A DNA stretch of 31,394 nucleotides from Perlucidibaca piscinae DSM 21586 (GTDB lineage Bacteria > Pseudomonadota > Gammaproteobacteria > Pseudomonadales > Moraxellaceae): NCBI RefSeq assembly GCF_000420045.1, contig NZ_ATUE01000011.1, forward strand, positions 1-31,394, given 5' to 3'. The notes under the pieces were generated by a model, which saw only the letters and a program-made list of their open reading frames with translations, was not told where the DNA came from and did no database searches. Shown here piece by piece: positions 24,922-31,394 of the stretch. The position numbers and the translations under genes were made by a program. Position 1 is the stretch's first letter. Each line of letters starts with the position of its first letter.

Positions 24922-25290
24922 TCAAAGCACTTCAGGCGCCAGCGAGATGATCTTCATGAACTGCTCGGTACGCAGTTCACGAGTCACCGGCCCGAAGATA
25001 CGGGTGCCGATCGGTGCCTTGTTGTTGTTCAGAATCACAGCGGCATTGTCATCAAAACGAATCAGCGAACCGTCCGGACGGCGGATACCTTTCTTGGTAC
25101 GCACCACCACGGCGTTCATGACATCGCCCTTCTTGACCTTGCCACGCGGAATTGCTTCCTTGACCGTGACCTTGATGACGTCACCGACCGAGGCGTAACG
25201 ACGGTGGGAACCGCCCAACACCTTGATACACATGACGCGACGAGCGCCGCTGTTATCGGCGACTTCGAGCATCGTTTCGGTCTGAATCAT
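24922..25290 (-). CDS. rplN: Large-subunit ribosomal protein uL14
   Basis: A 122-residue L14 at the subunit interface. It starts MIQTETMLEVADNSGARRVMCIKVLGGS and contains GDVIKVTVKEAIPRGKVKKGD and GTRIFGPVTRELR. The ATG at 25290 follows GGAGAGAG at a good spacing, better than codons slightly upstream. It is the first gene of the spc block, after an 85-base gap that holds promoter-like boxes and hairpins. Confidence 0.98.
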   Translation of the reverse strand: MIQTETMLEVADNSGARRVMCIKVLGGSHRRYASVGDVIKVTVKEAIPRGKVKKGDVMNAVVVRTKKGIRRPDGSLIRFDDNAAVILNNNKAPIGTRIFGPVTRELRTEQFMKIISLAPEVL

Positions 25291-25307
25291 CGCTCTCTCC
25301 AAACCCT

Positions 25308-25334
25308 AAAAAACGGGGCCCCGACACGCGGGGC
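25308..25334 (-). terminator. Terminator-like hairpin at the S10/spc block boundary
   Basis: On the minus strand GCCCCG and CGGGGC (25329-25334 and 25318-25323) pair around CGTGT, then CCCG and a run of six T (complement of 25308-25313). It lies between rpsQ and rplN. A second, upstream hairpin TGCGGCA-ATC-TGCCGCA occupies 25351-25367. It could end the S10 transcript or act as an attenuator or leader hairpin for spc. Confidence 0.5.
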
Positions 25335-25339
25335 GCGAA

Positions 25340-25369
25340 ATGCTAACTGATGCGGCAATCTGCCGCAAG
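25340..25369 (-). promoter_or_regulatory. Candidate spc-block promoter
   Basis: On the minus strand TTGCGG (25364-25369) and TAGCAT (25340-25345) are 18 bases apart. A better-looking TTGACT (25368-25373) is 22 bases from the same -10 box, which is too far. E. coli has its spc promoter in this gap. The boxes overlap the TGCGGCA hairpin, and the start would fall at the edge of the GC-rich hairpin. Confidence 0.35.
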
Positions 25370-25375
25370 TCAAAC

Positions 25376-25642
25376 TCAGCGAGCGTCGGCCTTCTCGACC
25401 ACATCCACCAGCGTCCAGGACTTGGTCTTGGACAGCGGGCGGCACTCGGAGATCGTTACAATGTCGCCTTCCTGGCAGACATTCTGTTCATCGTGCGCAT
25501 GCAGCTTGGTGGAGCGCGTGATGTACTTGCCGTACACCGGGTGCTTCACGCGACGCTCGATGAGCACCACAATGGACTTGTCCATCTTGCTGCTCACGAC
25601 CTTGCCGGTCAGCGTGCGCTGGTTCTGGGACTGTTCCGTCAT
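25376..25642 (-). CDS. rpsQ: Small-subunit ribosomal protein uS17
   Basis: An 88-residue S17, an early-binding 30S protein. The core GKVVSSKMDKSIVVLIERRVKHPVYGKYI and the end VTISECRPLSKTKSWTLVDVV are diagnostic. The ATG at 25642 has GGAAGG upstream at good spacing; a GTG at 25646-25648 overlapping the rpmC stop is too close to that site. It is the last gene of the S10 block. Confidence 0.97.
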   Translation of the reverse strand: MTEQSQNQRTLTGKVVSSKMDKSIVVLIERRVKHPVYGKYITRSTKLHAHDEQNVCQEGDIVTISECRPLSKTKSWTLVDVVEKADAR

Positions 25643-25644
25643 GA

Positions 25645-25836
25645 TCACTTACCTTCCTTCTGGGTCAGGATGGTCTTGATGCGGGCAATGCCCTTGCGGA
25701 CCGCAGCAATCTTGCTGTTCTGGGTCAGCTGACCAGTAGCCTGTGCCATGCGCAGCGTGAACTGCTGACGCTGCAGGTTGCCGAGCTCCTTGTTCAGGTC
25801 CTCGACGCTCTTTTCGCGCAATTCTTTGGCGTTCAT
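25645..25836 (-). CDS. rpmC: Large-subunit ribosomal protein uL29
   Basis: A 63-residue L29 at the tunnel exit, near the site where signal recognition particle and trigger factor dock. It is a helical hairpin: MNAKELREKSVEDLNKEL then QRQQFTLRMAQATGQLTQN and VRKGIARIKTIL. The start codon shares one base with the rplP stop (TAATG), indicating translational coupling. Confidence 0.98.
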   Translation of the reverse strand: MNAKELREKSVEDLNKELGNLQRQQFTLRMAQATGQLTQNSKIAAVRKGIARIKTILTQKEGK

Positions 25837-26249
25837 TACATCACCGTCCGGGTCACAATGGTGGTCTTCAGGGGCAGCTTGGCAGCAGCCAGCAGGAAGG
25901 CCTCACGAGCCAGTTCGTCGGCGACGCCTTCGATCTCGTAAAGCACCTTGCCAGGCTGGATCTCGGCGACCCAGTACTCCACGCTGCCCTTGCCCTTACC
26001 CATACGCACTTCAAGCGGCTTCTGGGTGATCGGCTTGTCCGGGAACACGCGGATGAAGATCTTGCCGCCACGCTTCACGCGACGGGAAATGGCACGACGA
26101 GCCGCTTCGATCTGACGCGCGGTGATGCGACCGCGCTCAACCGACTTCAGAGCGATCGTGCCGAACGACACCGTGCTGCCACGCAGGGCGAGACCGGTGT
26201 TGCGGCCCTTGTGGACCTTGCGGAACTTTGTACGCTTAGGCTGTAACAT
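25836..26249 (-). CDS. rplP: Large-subunit ribosomal protein uL16
   Basis: A 137-residue L16 that helps place the A-site tRNA. MLQPKRTKFRKVHKGRNTGLA, RGRITARQIEAARRAISR and the loop VRMGKGKGSVEYWVA are characteristic. Arg82 corresponds to the arginine hydroxylated by YcfD/RoxA in E. coli. It lies 11 bases after rpsC and overlaps rpmC by one base. Confidence 0.98.
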   Translation of the reverse strand: MLQPKRTKFRKVHKGRNTGLALRGSTVSFGTIALKSVERGRITARQIEAARRAISRRVKRGGKIFIRVFPDKPITQKPLEVRMGKGKGSVEYWVAEIQPGKVLYEIEGVADELAREAFLLAAAKLPLKTTIVTRTVM

Positions 26250-26260
26250 CTCTCAACCCC

Positions 26261-26962
26261 TTAGTTCTTCGGTCCGCGCTTCTTGGCGGGACGGGCCTCT
26301 TCCACCGGCGCCGGTGCAGAAGCCTGCTCCATGCCGCCCAGGATCTCGCCCTTGAAGATCCACACCTTGACGCCGATGCAGCCGTAGGTGGTTTCAGCGC
26401 GAACGATCGAGTAGTCGATGTCGGCACGCAGGGTGTGAAGCGGCACGCGGCCTTCGCGGTACCATTCGGTACGAGCGATTTCAGCACCACCCAGACGACC
26501 CGACACTTCCACCTTGATGCCCTTGGCGCCAGCGCGCATCGAGTTCTGCACAGCGCGCTTCATGGCGCGGCGGAACATGACACGACGCTCGAGCTGCGAG
26601 GCAATGCCTTCGGCAACCAGCTTGGCATCGAGATCCGGCTTGCGGATTTCATCGATGTTGACCTGCACCGGCATCTTCATGATCTTGGCAACATCACGAC
26701 GCAGACGCTCGACGTCCTCGCCCTTCTTGCCGATCAGCACACCCGGACGCGCGGTCGAGATGGTGATGCGGGCATTCTCGGACGGACGCTCGATGAGGAT
26801 CTTGCTGACCGAGGCGTTCTTCAGGCGTTCGTTCAGGAACTCACGCACCTGGAGGTCGGCGAGCAGGAACTCGGCGTACTGCTTCGGGCTGGCGTACCAG
26901 TTCGCGTTGTGCTTCTTGACGACGCCCAGGCGAATACCGATCGGATGAACTTTCTGACCCAT
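26261..26962 (-). CDS. rpsC: Small-subunit ribosomal protein uS3
   Basis: A 233-residue S3 at the mRNA entry channel, where it helps unwind mRNA. MGQKVHPIGIRLGVVKKHNANWYA opens it; the KH domain shows PGVLIGKKGEDVERLRRDV; the C-terminal domain has GCIGVKVWIFKGEILGG. The tail is Ala/Pro-rich and ends KKRGPKN. It lies 12 bases after rplV. Confidence 0.98.
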   Translation of the reverse strand: MGQKVHPIGIRLGVVKKHNANWYASPKQYAEFLLADLQVREFLNERLKNASVSKILIERPSENARITISTARPGVLIGKKGEDVERLRRDVAKIMKMPVQVNIDEIRKPDLDAKLVAEGIASQLERRVMFRRAMKRAVQNSMRAGAKGIKVEVSGRLGGAEIARTEWYREGRVPLHTLRADIDYSIVRAETTYGCIGVKVWIFKGEILGGMEQASAPAPVEEARPAKKRGPKN

Positions 26963-26974
26963 TTCCTAAGCCCC

Positions 26975-27310
26975 TTACTTGCCTTCAGCCACGGTGACGG
27001 TGATGTGGCAGGTACGCTTGCTGATGCGATCAGCGCGGCCCTTGGCACGCGGCTGAATGCGCTTCAGCGTGATGCCCTCATCCACACAGATCGTGGCGAC
27101 ACGCAGTTCGTCCACATCCGCACCCTGGTTGTGCTCGGCGTTGGCAATTGCCGACTCGAGCACCTTCTTAACGAAATGCGCAGCCTTCTTGTTGCTGAAT
27201 GCCAGAGTATTCAGCGCCAGCTCGACCGACTTGCCGCGAACCTGGTCGGCGACAAGGCGGGCTTTCTGGGCCGAAATCGGCGCGCCACGCAATTTTGCGA
27301 TCGCTTCCAT
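26975..27310 (-). CDS. rplV: Large-subunit ribosomal protein uL22
   Basis: A 111-residue L22 whose long hairpin lines the exit tunnel. MEAIAKLRGAPISAQKARLVAD opens it; NKKAAHFVKKVLESAIANAEHN and RIQPRAKGRADRISKRTCHITV follow. Two ATGs stand side by side (27313 and 27310); the second has better spacing from AGGAG and matches the E. coli start. The macrolide-resistance region near the hairpin tip reads IQPRAKGRA, as in wild type. Confidence 0.97.
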   Translation of the reverse strand: MEAIAKLRGAPISAQKARLVADQVRGKSVELALNTLAFSNKKAAHFVKKVLESAIANAEHNQGADVDELRVATICVDEGITLKRIQPRAKGRADRISKRTCHITVTVAEGK

Positions 27311-27320
27311 CATGCTCTCC

Positions 27321-27596
27321 TTATCGCTTCGACTTCTTGTCGATGCCGTGACCACGGTAGGTACGGGTCGGCGCGAACTCACCCAGCTTGTGGCCGACCA
27401 TGTGCTCGGTCACGAAGACCGGCACATGCTGCTTGCCGTTGTGCACGGCAATCGTCAGACCAACCATTTCCGGCAGGATCATCGAACGACGCGACCAGGT
27501 CTTGATGGGCTTCTTGGAATGTGCGGCCGCTGCTGCTTCCACCTTGACGAACAGGTGGGTATCAACAAACGGACCCTTTTTCAGTGAACGAGGCAC
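27321..27596 (-). CDS. rpsS: Small-subunit ribosomal protein uS19
   Basis: A 91-residue S19 of the 30S head, partnered with S13. MPRSLKKGPFVDTHLFVKV, the WSRRSMILPEMVGLTIAVHNGKQHVPVF core and the HKLGEFAPTRTYRGHG end are family signatures. It lies 19 bases after rplB and 10 bases before rplV. Confidence 0.98.
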   Translation of the reverse strand: MPRSLKKGPFVDTHLFVKVEAAAAAHSKKPIKTWSRRSMILPEMVGLTIAVHNGKQHVPVFVTEHMVGHKLGEFAPTRTYRGHGIDKKSKR

Positions 27597-27615
27597 AGTG
27601 ATTCTCCTCTACCCA

Positions 27616-28440
27616 TTACTTGACGCGACGGTCGCGGACAATCATGCCGCTCGTGCGCTTGTTGTTACGGGTCTTGTAACCCTTGGATGGCGTGCCCCAC
27701 GGCGACACCGGCTGCATGCCCTTGTTGCGACCTTCACCACCACCGTGCGGGTGATCGACCGGGTTCATGGCCATGCCACGAACCGTCGGACGCACACCAC
27801 GCCAGCGGCTGGCACCGGCCTTGCCGAGCGAGCGCAGGTTGTGTTCGCTGTTCGACACCTCGCCGAAGGCGGCGCGGCAGTCGACATGGATCTTGCGCAT
27901 TTCGCCCGAACGCAGACGCACGATGGCGTAGGCGCCGTCACGACCCAGCAGCTGCACCGAGGTACCGGCGGAGCGAGCCAGCTGAGCACCCTTGCCAGGC
28001 TTCAGCTCGACGCAGCACAGCGTCGAACCCAGCGGCATGTTGCGCAGCGGCAGGACGTTGCCGTTCTTGATCGGAGCGGAGTCGCCGGACAGAACGACAT
28101 CACCGACCTGCTGGTTCTTCAGCGCGATCATGTAACGACGCTCGCCATCGGCATACTTCAGCAGCGCGATGTGGGCAGTGCGGTTCGGGTCATACTCGAT
28201 GCGCTCGACGGTGGCCGGAATGCCATCCTTGTTGCGCTTGAAGTCAATGACGCGGTACAGCTGCTTGTGGCCACCACCAATGTGACGCGTGGTGATGTGG
28301 CCGTTGTTGTTGCGACCACCGGTACGCTTCTTGGATTCGACGAGCGGCGCGTGCGGACGGCCCTTGTGCAGATGGGGGTGAACCACCTTCTCGACGAAAC
28401 GGCGACCCGGCGAGGTCGGTTTGCACTTTACGATTGGCAT
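27616..28440 (-). CDS. rplB: Large-subunit ribosomal protein uL2
   Basis: A 274-residue L2, which holds the two subunits together and lies near the peptidyl transferase centre. It starts MPIVKCKPTSPGRRFVEKV; the C-terminal region contains RGMAMNPVDHPHGGGEGRNK, with the conserved His implicated in function, and TRNNKRTSGMIVRDRR. Length matches E. coli's 273. It lies 17 bases after rplW. Confidence 0.98.
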   Translation of the reverse strand: MPIVKCKPTSPGRRFVEKVVHPHLHKGRPHAPLVESKKRTGGRNNNGHITTRHIGGGHKQLYRVIDFKRNKDGIPATVERIEYDPNRTAHIALLKYADGERRYMIALKNQQVGDVVLSGDSAPIKNGNVLPLRNMPLGSTLCCVELKPGKGAQLARSAGTSVQLLGRDGAYAIVRLRSGEMRKIHVDCRAAFGEVSNSEHNLRSLGKAGASRWRGVRPTVRGMAMNPVDHPHGGGEGRNKGMQPVSPWGTPSKGYKTRNNKRTSGMIVRDRRVK

Positions 28441-28457
28441 GTCAGTTCTCCCGGCCC

Positions 28458-28763
28458 TTACTCAGCTGCGCCAGCGGCGGCGAAGTCGATGTCGTAGCCA
28501 TCCTTCAGAGACACGTAGGCCTTCTTGAAGTCCTGGCGACGACCGAGGGAGCGGCCGAAACGCTTGTTCTTGCCCTTGGTCAGCGTGGTGTTGACGCTCT
28601 CAACCTTGACGTTGAACAGCGATTCCACAGCCTTCTTGATTTCCAGCTTGTTGGCGTCGCGACGGACCTTGAACACCAGTTGACGATGCTTGTCAGCAAT
28701 CATCGTGGCCTTCTCGGAGACATGCGGCGCAAGCAGGACTTGCAACAGACGTTCCTGGTTCAT
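28458..28763 (-). CDS. rplW: Large-subunit ribosomal protein uL23
   Basis: A 101-residue L23 at the tunnel exit, the docking site for trigger factor. MNQERLLQVLLAPHVSEKATM and VFKVRRDANKLEIKKAVESLFNVKVESVNT are typical, and GKNKRFGRSLGRRQDFKKAYV follows. Its ATG overlaps the rplD stop by four bases (ATGA). The C-terminus has a short acidic/alanine tail. Confidence 0.98.
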   Translation of the reverse strand: MNQERLLQVLLAPHVSEKATMIADKHRQLVFKVRRDANKLEIKKAVESLFNVKVESVNTTLTKGKNKRFGRSLGRRQDFKKAYVSLKDGYDIDFAAAGAAE

Positions 28764-29362
28764 CCCAATTCCACCTCAAGTTTCTTGGCAGCCGGCACCG
28801 ACAGCACAACCTTCTCGAAGCCGATCAGGCTGACCGGGTCGATGGCGGTGGTGTCGATCACGTCGACATGGGGCAGGTTGCGCGCGGCGAGATACAGGTT
28901 CTCGTCGACGGCATCCGTGATGATCAGCGCATTGCTGACGCCCAGACCGTTGAGCTTGGCGAGCAGCGCCTTGGTCTTCGGGGCATCGACAGTGAACTCG
29001 TCAACCAGCACCAGACGCTCCTGGCGAACCAGTTCGGCGAGGATGCACTGCATCGCGCCGCGGTACATCTTGCGGTTGACCTTCTGCGACCAGTCCTGCG
29101 GACGGGCAGCAAAGCTCTTGCCGCCGCCACGCCAGATGGGGCTGCGGATCGAGCCGGCACGGGCACGGCCCGAACCCTTCTGATTGAACGGCTTCTTGCC
29201 GCCACCGCTCACTTCACCACGCGACTTCTGCGCCTTGGTGCCCTGGCGAGCGCCAGCGAGATACGCCACGACGACCTGGTGAACCAGGGCTTCGTTGAAT
29301 TCCTTGCCGAAGGCGACTTCGGACAGCTCGACGGCCGATCCGGAAACAGTCTTCAGGTTCAT
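28760..29362 (-). CDS. rplD: Large-subunit ribosomal protein uL4
   Basis: A 200-residue L4, which lines the exit tunnel and in E. coli represses its own S10 operon by transcription attenuation and translation block. The tunnel loop shows GGGKKPFNQKGSGRARAGSIRSP, followed by WRGGGKSFAARPQDWSQKVN. The possible L4 target is the rpsJ leader at 30378-30497, where a hairpin with a U-run is found. It overlaps rplW by four bases. Confidence 0.98.
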   Translation of the reverse strand: MNLKTVSGSAVELSEVAFGKEFNEALVHQVVVAYLAGARQGTKAQKSRGEVSGGGKKPFNQKGSGRARAGSIRSPIWRGGGKSFAARPQDWSQKVNRKMYRGAMQCILAELVRQERLVLVDEFTVDAPKTKALLAKLNGLGVSNALIITDAVDENLYLAARNLPHVDVIDTTAIDPVSLIGFEKVVLSVPAAKKLEVELG

Positions 29363-29373
29363 GTTGTTCTCCC

Positions 29374-30012
29374 TCAGGCCTTCACGGACGGACGCACGAT
29401 GACGTCGTAGCCGGTGGCACCCGGAACCGCACCCTTGACCACCAGCACATTGCGCTCGGCGTCGACGGAAACGATTTCCAGACCCTGGATGGTGACGCGC
29501 TCGTCACCCATGTGGCCGGCCATCTTCTTGCCCTTGAACACCTTGCCCGGGCTCTGGTTCTGACCGGTGGAGCCATGGACACGATGCGACACGGAGTTGC
29601 CGTGGGTGGCATCCTGGGTGCGGAAGTTCCAGCGCTTGACGCCGCCCTGGAAGCCCTTGCCCTTGGACTGGCCGATGACATCGACAGCCTGACCCACTGC
29701 GAACAGCTCGACGGTAAGCTCACCACCAACTTGAAGGTTGGCAGCCTCTTCACCCGCGAGACGGAATTCCCACACGCCACGGCCGGCAGCGACATTGGCC
29801 TTGGCGAAGTGACCGGCCTGAGCCCTGGTCACGCGCGAAGCACGACGCTCGCCAGTGGTAACTTGCACCGCCTGGTAACCATCGGTTTCCAGCGACTTGA
29901 TTTGCGTAATGCGGTTCGGACTGACTTCGATCACGGTAACCGGAACAGAAACACCGGCTTCCGTGAACACGCGAGTCATCCCGCACTTGCGACCGACTAA
30001 TCCAATAGCCAT
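29374..30012 (-). CDS. rplC: Large-subunit ribosomal protein uL3
   Basis: A 212-residue L3, one of the first 50S assembly proteins. MAIGLVGRKCGMTRVFTEAG opens it; the central extension GSTGQNQSPGKVFKGKKMAG reaches the peptidyl transferase centre, and Gln151 there matches the glutamine methylated by PrmB in E. coli. It lies 53 bases after rpsJ and 11 bases before rplD. Confidence 0.98.
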   Translation of the reverse strand: MAIGLVGRKCGMTRVFTEAGVSVPVTVIEVSPNRITQIKSLETDGYQAVQVTTGERRASRVTRAQAGHFAKANVAAGRGVWEFRLAGEEAANLQVGGELTVELFAVGQAVDVIGQSKGKGFQGGVKRWNFRTQDATHGNSVSHRVHGSTGQNQSPGKVFKGKKMAGHMGDERVTIQGLEIVSVDAERNVLVVKGAVPGATGYDVIVRPSVKA

Positions 30013-30065
30013 TTATTCAGACCTCTTTGGCAACACAGCCCCTGACGGGACTCAATGCTGAACGA

Positions 30066-30377
30066 TCAACCCAGGCTGATCTGGACATCCACGCCTGCGG
30101 CGAGATCCAGCTTCATCAGCGCATCAACGGTCTTGTCCGTGGGCATGACAATGTCCACGAGACGCTTGTGCGTACGGATTTCGTACTGGTCACGCGCGTC
30201 CTTGTTGACGTGCGGCGAGGTCAGTACGTTGAAACGCTCGATGCGGGTCGGCATCGGGATCGGGCCACACACCTGGGCGCCAGTGCGCTTGGCGGTTTCC
30301 ACGATTTCCAGCGCTGACTGGTCGATCAGACGGTGATCGAACGCCTTCAGGCGGATGCGAATTCTCTGGCTAGCCAT
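30066..30377 (-). CDS. rpsJ: Small-subunit ribosomal protein uS10 (NusE)
   Basis: A 103-residue S10, exactly the E. coli length, which is both a 30S head protein and the NusE antitermination factor with NusB. RIRIRLKAFDHRLIDQSALEIVETAKRTGAQV and the SPHVNKDARDQYEIRTHKR loop are diagnostic. GGAG stands about 10 bases before the ATG. It heads the S10 block behind a 262-base gap that carries the promoter and structured leader. Confidence 0.98.
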   Translation of the reverse strand: MASQRIRIRLKAFDHRLIDQSALEIVETAKRTGAQVCGPIPMPTRIERFNVLTSPHVNKDARDQYEIRTHKRLVDIVMPTDKTVDALMKLDLAAGVDVQISLG

Positions 30378-30395
30378 TCCAGCAACTCCAAAGCG

Positions 30396-30422
30396 AAAAA
30401 GAACTAGCCCACCACAGGACTA
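30396..30422 (-). promoter_or_regulatory. Attenuator-like hairpin and U-run in the S10 leader
   Basis: In the mRNA, UAGUCC and GGGCUA (complement of 30417-30422 and 30405-30410) pair with one G-U around UGUGGU, followed by GUUC and five U (complement of 30396-30400). This is the layout of a transcription pause or terminator just before rpsJ. Upstream in the same leader are hairpins CCCTGA-TATT-TCAGGG (30481-30496) and CCGGG/CCCGG (30452-30469). In E. coli L4 acts on such a leader. Confidence 0.5.
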
Positions 30423-30503
30423 TCCCCATGGAAGGCTTCTCACAAACCGGCCCGGGAACGATGCCCCGGATGTCACACCACCCTGATATTTCAGGGGTTG
30501 CGT

Positions 30504-30532
30504 ATAGTAGTGGCTGAGCAGGAATCATGCAA
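30504..30532 (-). promoter_or_regulatory. Candidate S10-block promoter
   Basis: On the minus strand TTGCAT (30527-30532) and TACTAT (30504-30509) are exactly 17 bases apart. The transcript would start near 30497, giving a leader of about 120 bases before rpsJ. Good agreement with sigma-70 and in the expected place. Confidence 0.6.
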
Positions 30533-30598
30533 GGGAAATCCTCACCTGATCCTGCTTTTCCACCACGACTCCCTCACGACCTGGATCGTGAAGGAAAG

Positions 30599-30626
30599 AG
30601 GCGCCCCGGATCACTCCGGCGCGCCT
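30599..30626 (-). terminator. Terminator after tuf
   Basis: AGGCGC and CCGGA pair with TCCGG and GCGCCT (30599-30610 with 30615-30626) around a 4-base loop, with one mismatch in the stem. On the minus strand CTTTCCTTC follows. It starts 13 bases after the tuf stop and separates tuf from the S10 promoter. Confidence 0.7.
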
Positions 30627-30639
30627 CCTGATCCCCGCC

Positions 30640-31394
30640 TCAGGCGTGGATCTTGGCGACGACGCCGGCGCCGACGGTGCGGCCGCCTTCACGGATGGCG
30701 AAGCGCAGACCTTCTTCCATCGCGATCGGGGCGATCAGGGTGACGTCCATCTTGATGTTGTCACCCGGCATCACCATCTCGACGCCTTCCGGCAGCTCGA
30801 TGGCACCGGTCACGTCGGTGGTACGGAAGTAGAACTGCGGACGGTAGCCCTTGAAGAACGGGGTGTGACGGCCGCCCTCTTCCTTCGACAGCACGTACAC
30901 TTCCGATTCGAAACGGGTGTGCGGCTTGATGGTGCCCGGCTTGGCCAGAACCTGGCCACGCTGCACGTCTTCACGCTTGGTGCCACGCAGCAGAACGCCG
31001 CAGTTCTCGCCAGCACGACCTTCGTCGAGCAGCTTGCGGAACATTTCAACGCCGGTGCAGGTGGTCTTCACGGTGTCCTTCAGACCCACGATTTCCACTT
31101 CTTCGCCGACCTTGACGATGCCGCGTTCGACACGACCGGTGACCACGGTGCCGCGACCGGAGATCGAGAACACGTCTTCGATCGGCATCAGGAACGGCTT
31201 GTCGATGGCGCGCATCGGTTCCGGGATGTAAGAGTCCAGGGTCTCGATCAGCTTGACGATCGACGGGGTGCCGAATTCGCTTTCTTCGCCGTTCAGGGCC
31301 TGCAGGGCCGAACCGCGGATGATCGGGGTGTCATCGCCCGGGAACTTGTACATGGACAGGAGTTCGCGAACTTCCATCTCCACCAGTTCCAGCA
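30640..31394 (-). CDS. tuf: Elongation factor Tu, C-terminal part, cut by window end
   Basis: About 250 residues of EF-Tu, continuing beyond the window edge; the N-terminal GTP-binding P-loop is outside. The visible part starts LELVEMEVRELLSMYKFPGDD (end of the G domain), then domain 2 with DVFSISGRGTVVTGRVERG, then domain 3 with GGRHTPFFKGYRPQFYFRTTDV and the end GRTVGAGVVAKIHA. EF-Tu brings aminoacyl-tRNA to the ribosome. It ends in TGA at 30640-30642. Its place before rpsJ suggests the str operon (rpsL-rpsG-fusA-tuf) lies just outside. Confidence 0.98.
   Translation of the reverse strand, partial: LELVEMEVRELLSMYKFPGDDTPIIRGSALQALNGEESEFGTPSIVKLIETLDSYIPEPMRAIDKPFLMPIEDVFSISGRGTVVTGRVERGIVKVGEEVEIVGLKDTVKTTCTGVEMFRKLLDEGRAGENCGVLLRGTKREDVQRGQVLAKPGTIKPHTRFESEVYVLSKEEGGRHTPFFKGYRPQFYFRTTDVTGAIELPEGVEMVMPGDNIKMDVTLIAPIAMEEGLRFAIREGGRTVGAGVVAKIHA

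Overview
This is a chromosomal window of about 62% GC by eye, densely packed with housekeeping genes, and it points to a gammaproteobacterium of the Pseudomonadales type. The evidence is the gene order ssb / YajR-like transporter / uvrA / rplQ (the Pseudomonas order as I recall it), the type II secretion block gspN-gspC-gspD (an Acinetobacter/Moraxellaceae-like order), a RutE-type reductase, and ribosomal proteins closest to gammaproteobacterial ones. A high-GC relative of the Moraxellaceae is my best guess, but genus is not decided by the sequence.

Layout. 1-295: right end of an IS3-family insertion sequence (transposase C-terminus plus terminal repeat). 328-2645 (minus): a three-gene unit of an unknown membrane protein, mpl (peptidoglycan recycling) and crcB (fluoride channel). 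2739-4551 (plus): a tiny membrane protein and purE-purK (purine synthesis). 4690-7392 (plus): a pirin, a RutE-like nitroreductase and an ABC1/UbiB-family kinase-like protein. 7450-11620 (minus): gspN-gspC-gspD, the inner-membrane and outer-membrane connecting parts of the type II secretion machine. 11717-13665 (minus): ssb and a YajR-type transporter. 13814-16645 (plus): uvrA, convergent with the ribosomal operons across a bidirectional terminator.

16783-31394 (minus) is the classical ribosomal superoperon in the standard order. Reading in the direction of transcription: end of tuf; S10 block rpsJ-rplC-rplD-rplW-rplB-rpsS-rplV-rpsC-rplP-rpmC-rpsQ; spc block rplN-rplX-rplE-rpsN-rpsH-rplF-rplR-rpsE-rpmD-rplO-secY-rpmJ; alpha block rpsM-rpsK-rpsD-rpoA-rplQ. 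The three block boundaries (30378-30639, 25291-25375, 19649-19752) are the only roomy gaps and each holds a promoter-like and/or RNA-structure signal. Together these genes make ribosomes, RNA polymerase alpha and the SecY translocon.

I found no CRISPR array, tRNA, rRNA, phage or defence system, and no convincing novel multi-gene system. The most interesting items are RNA structures at the operon boundaries, a long low-complexity tail with a GGGGCC tandem repeat in GspD, two unrecognised membrane proteins, and a pirin-RutE pair away from any visible rut pathway.
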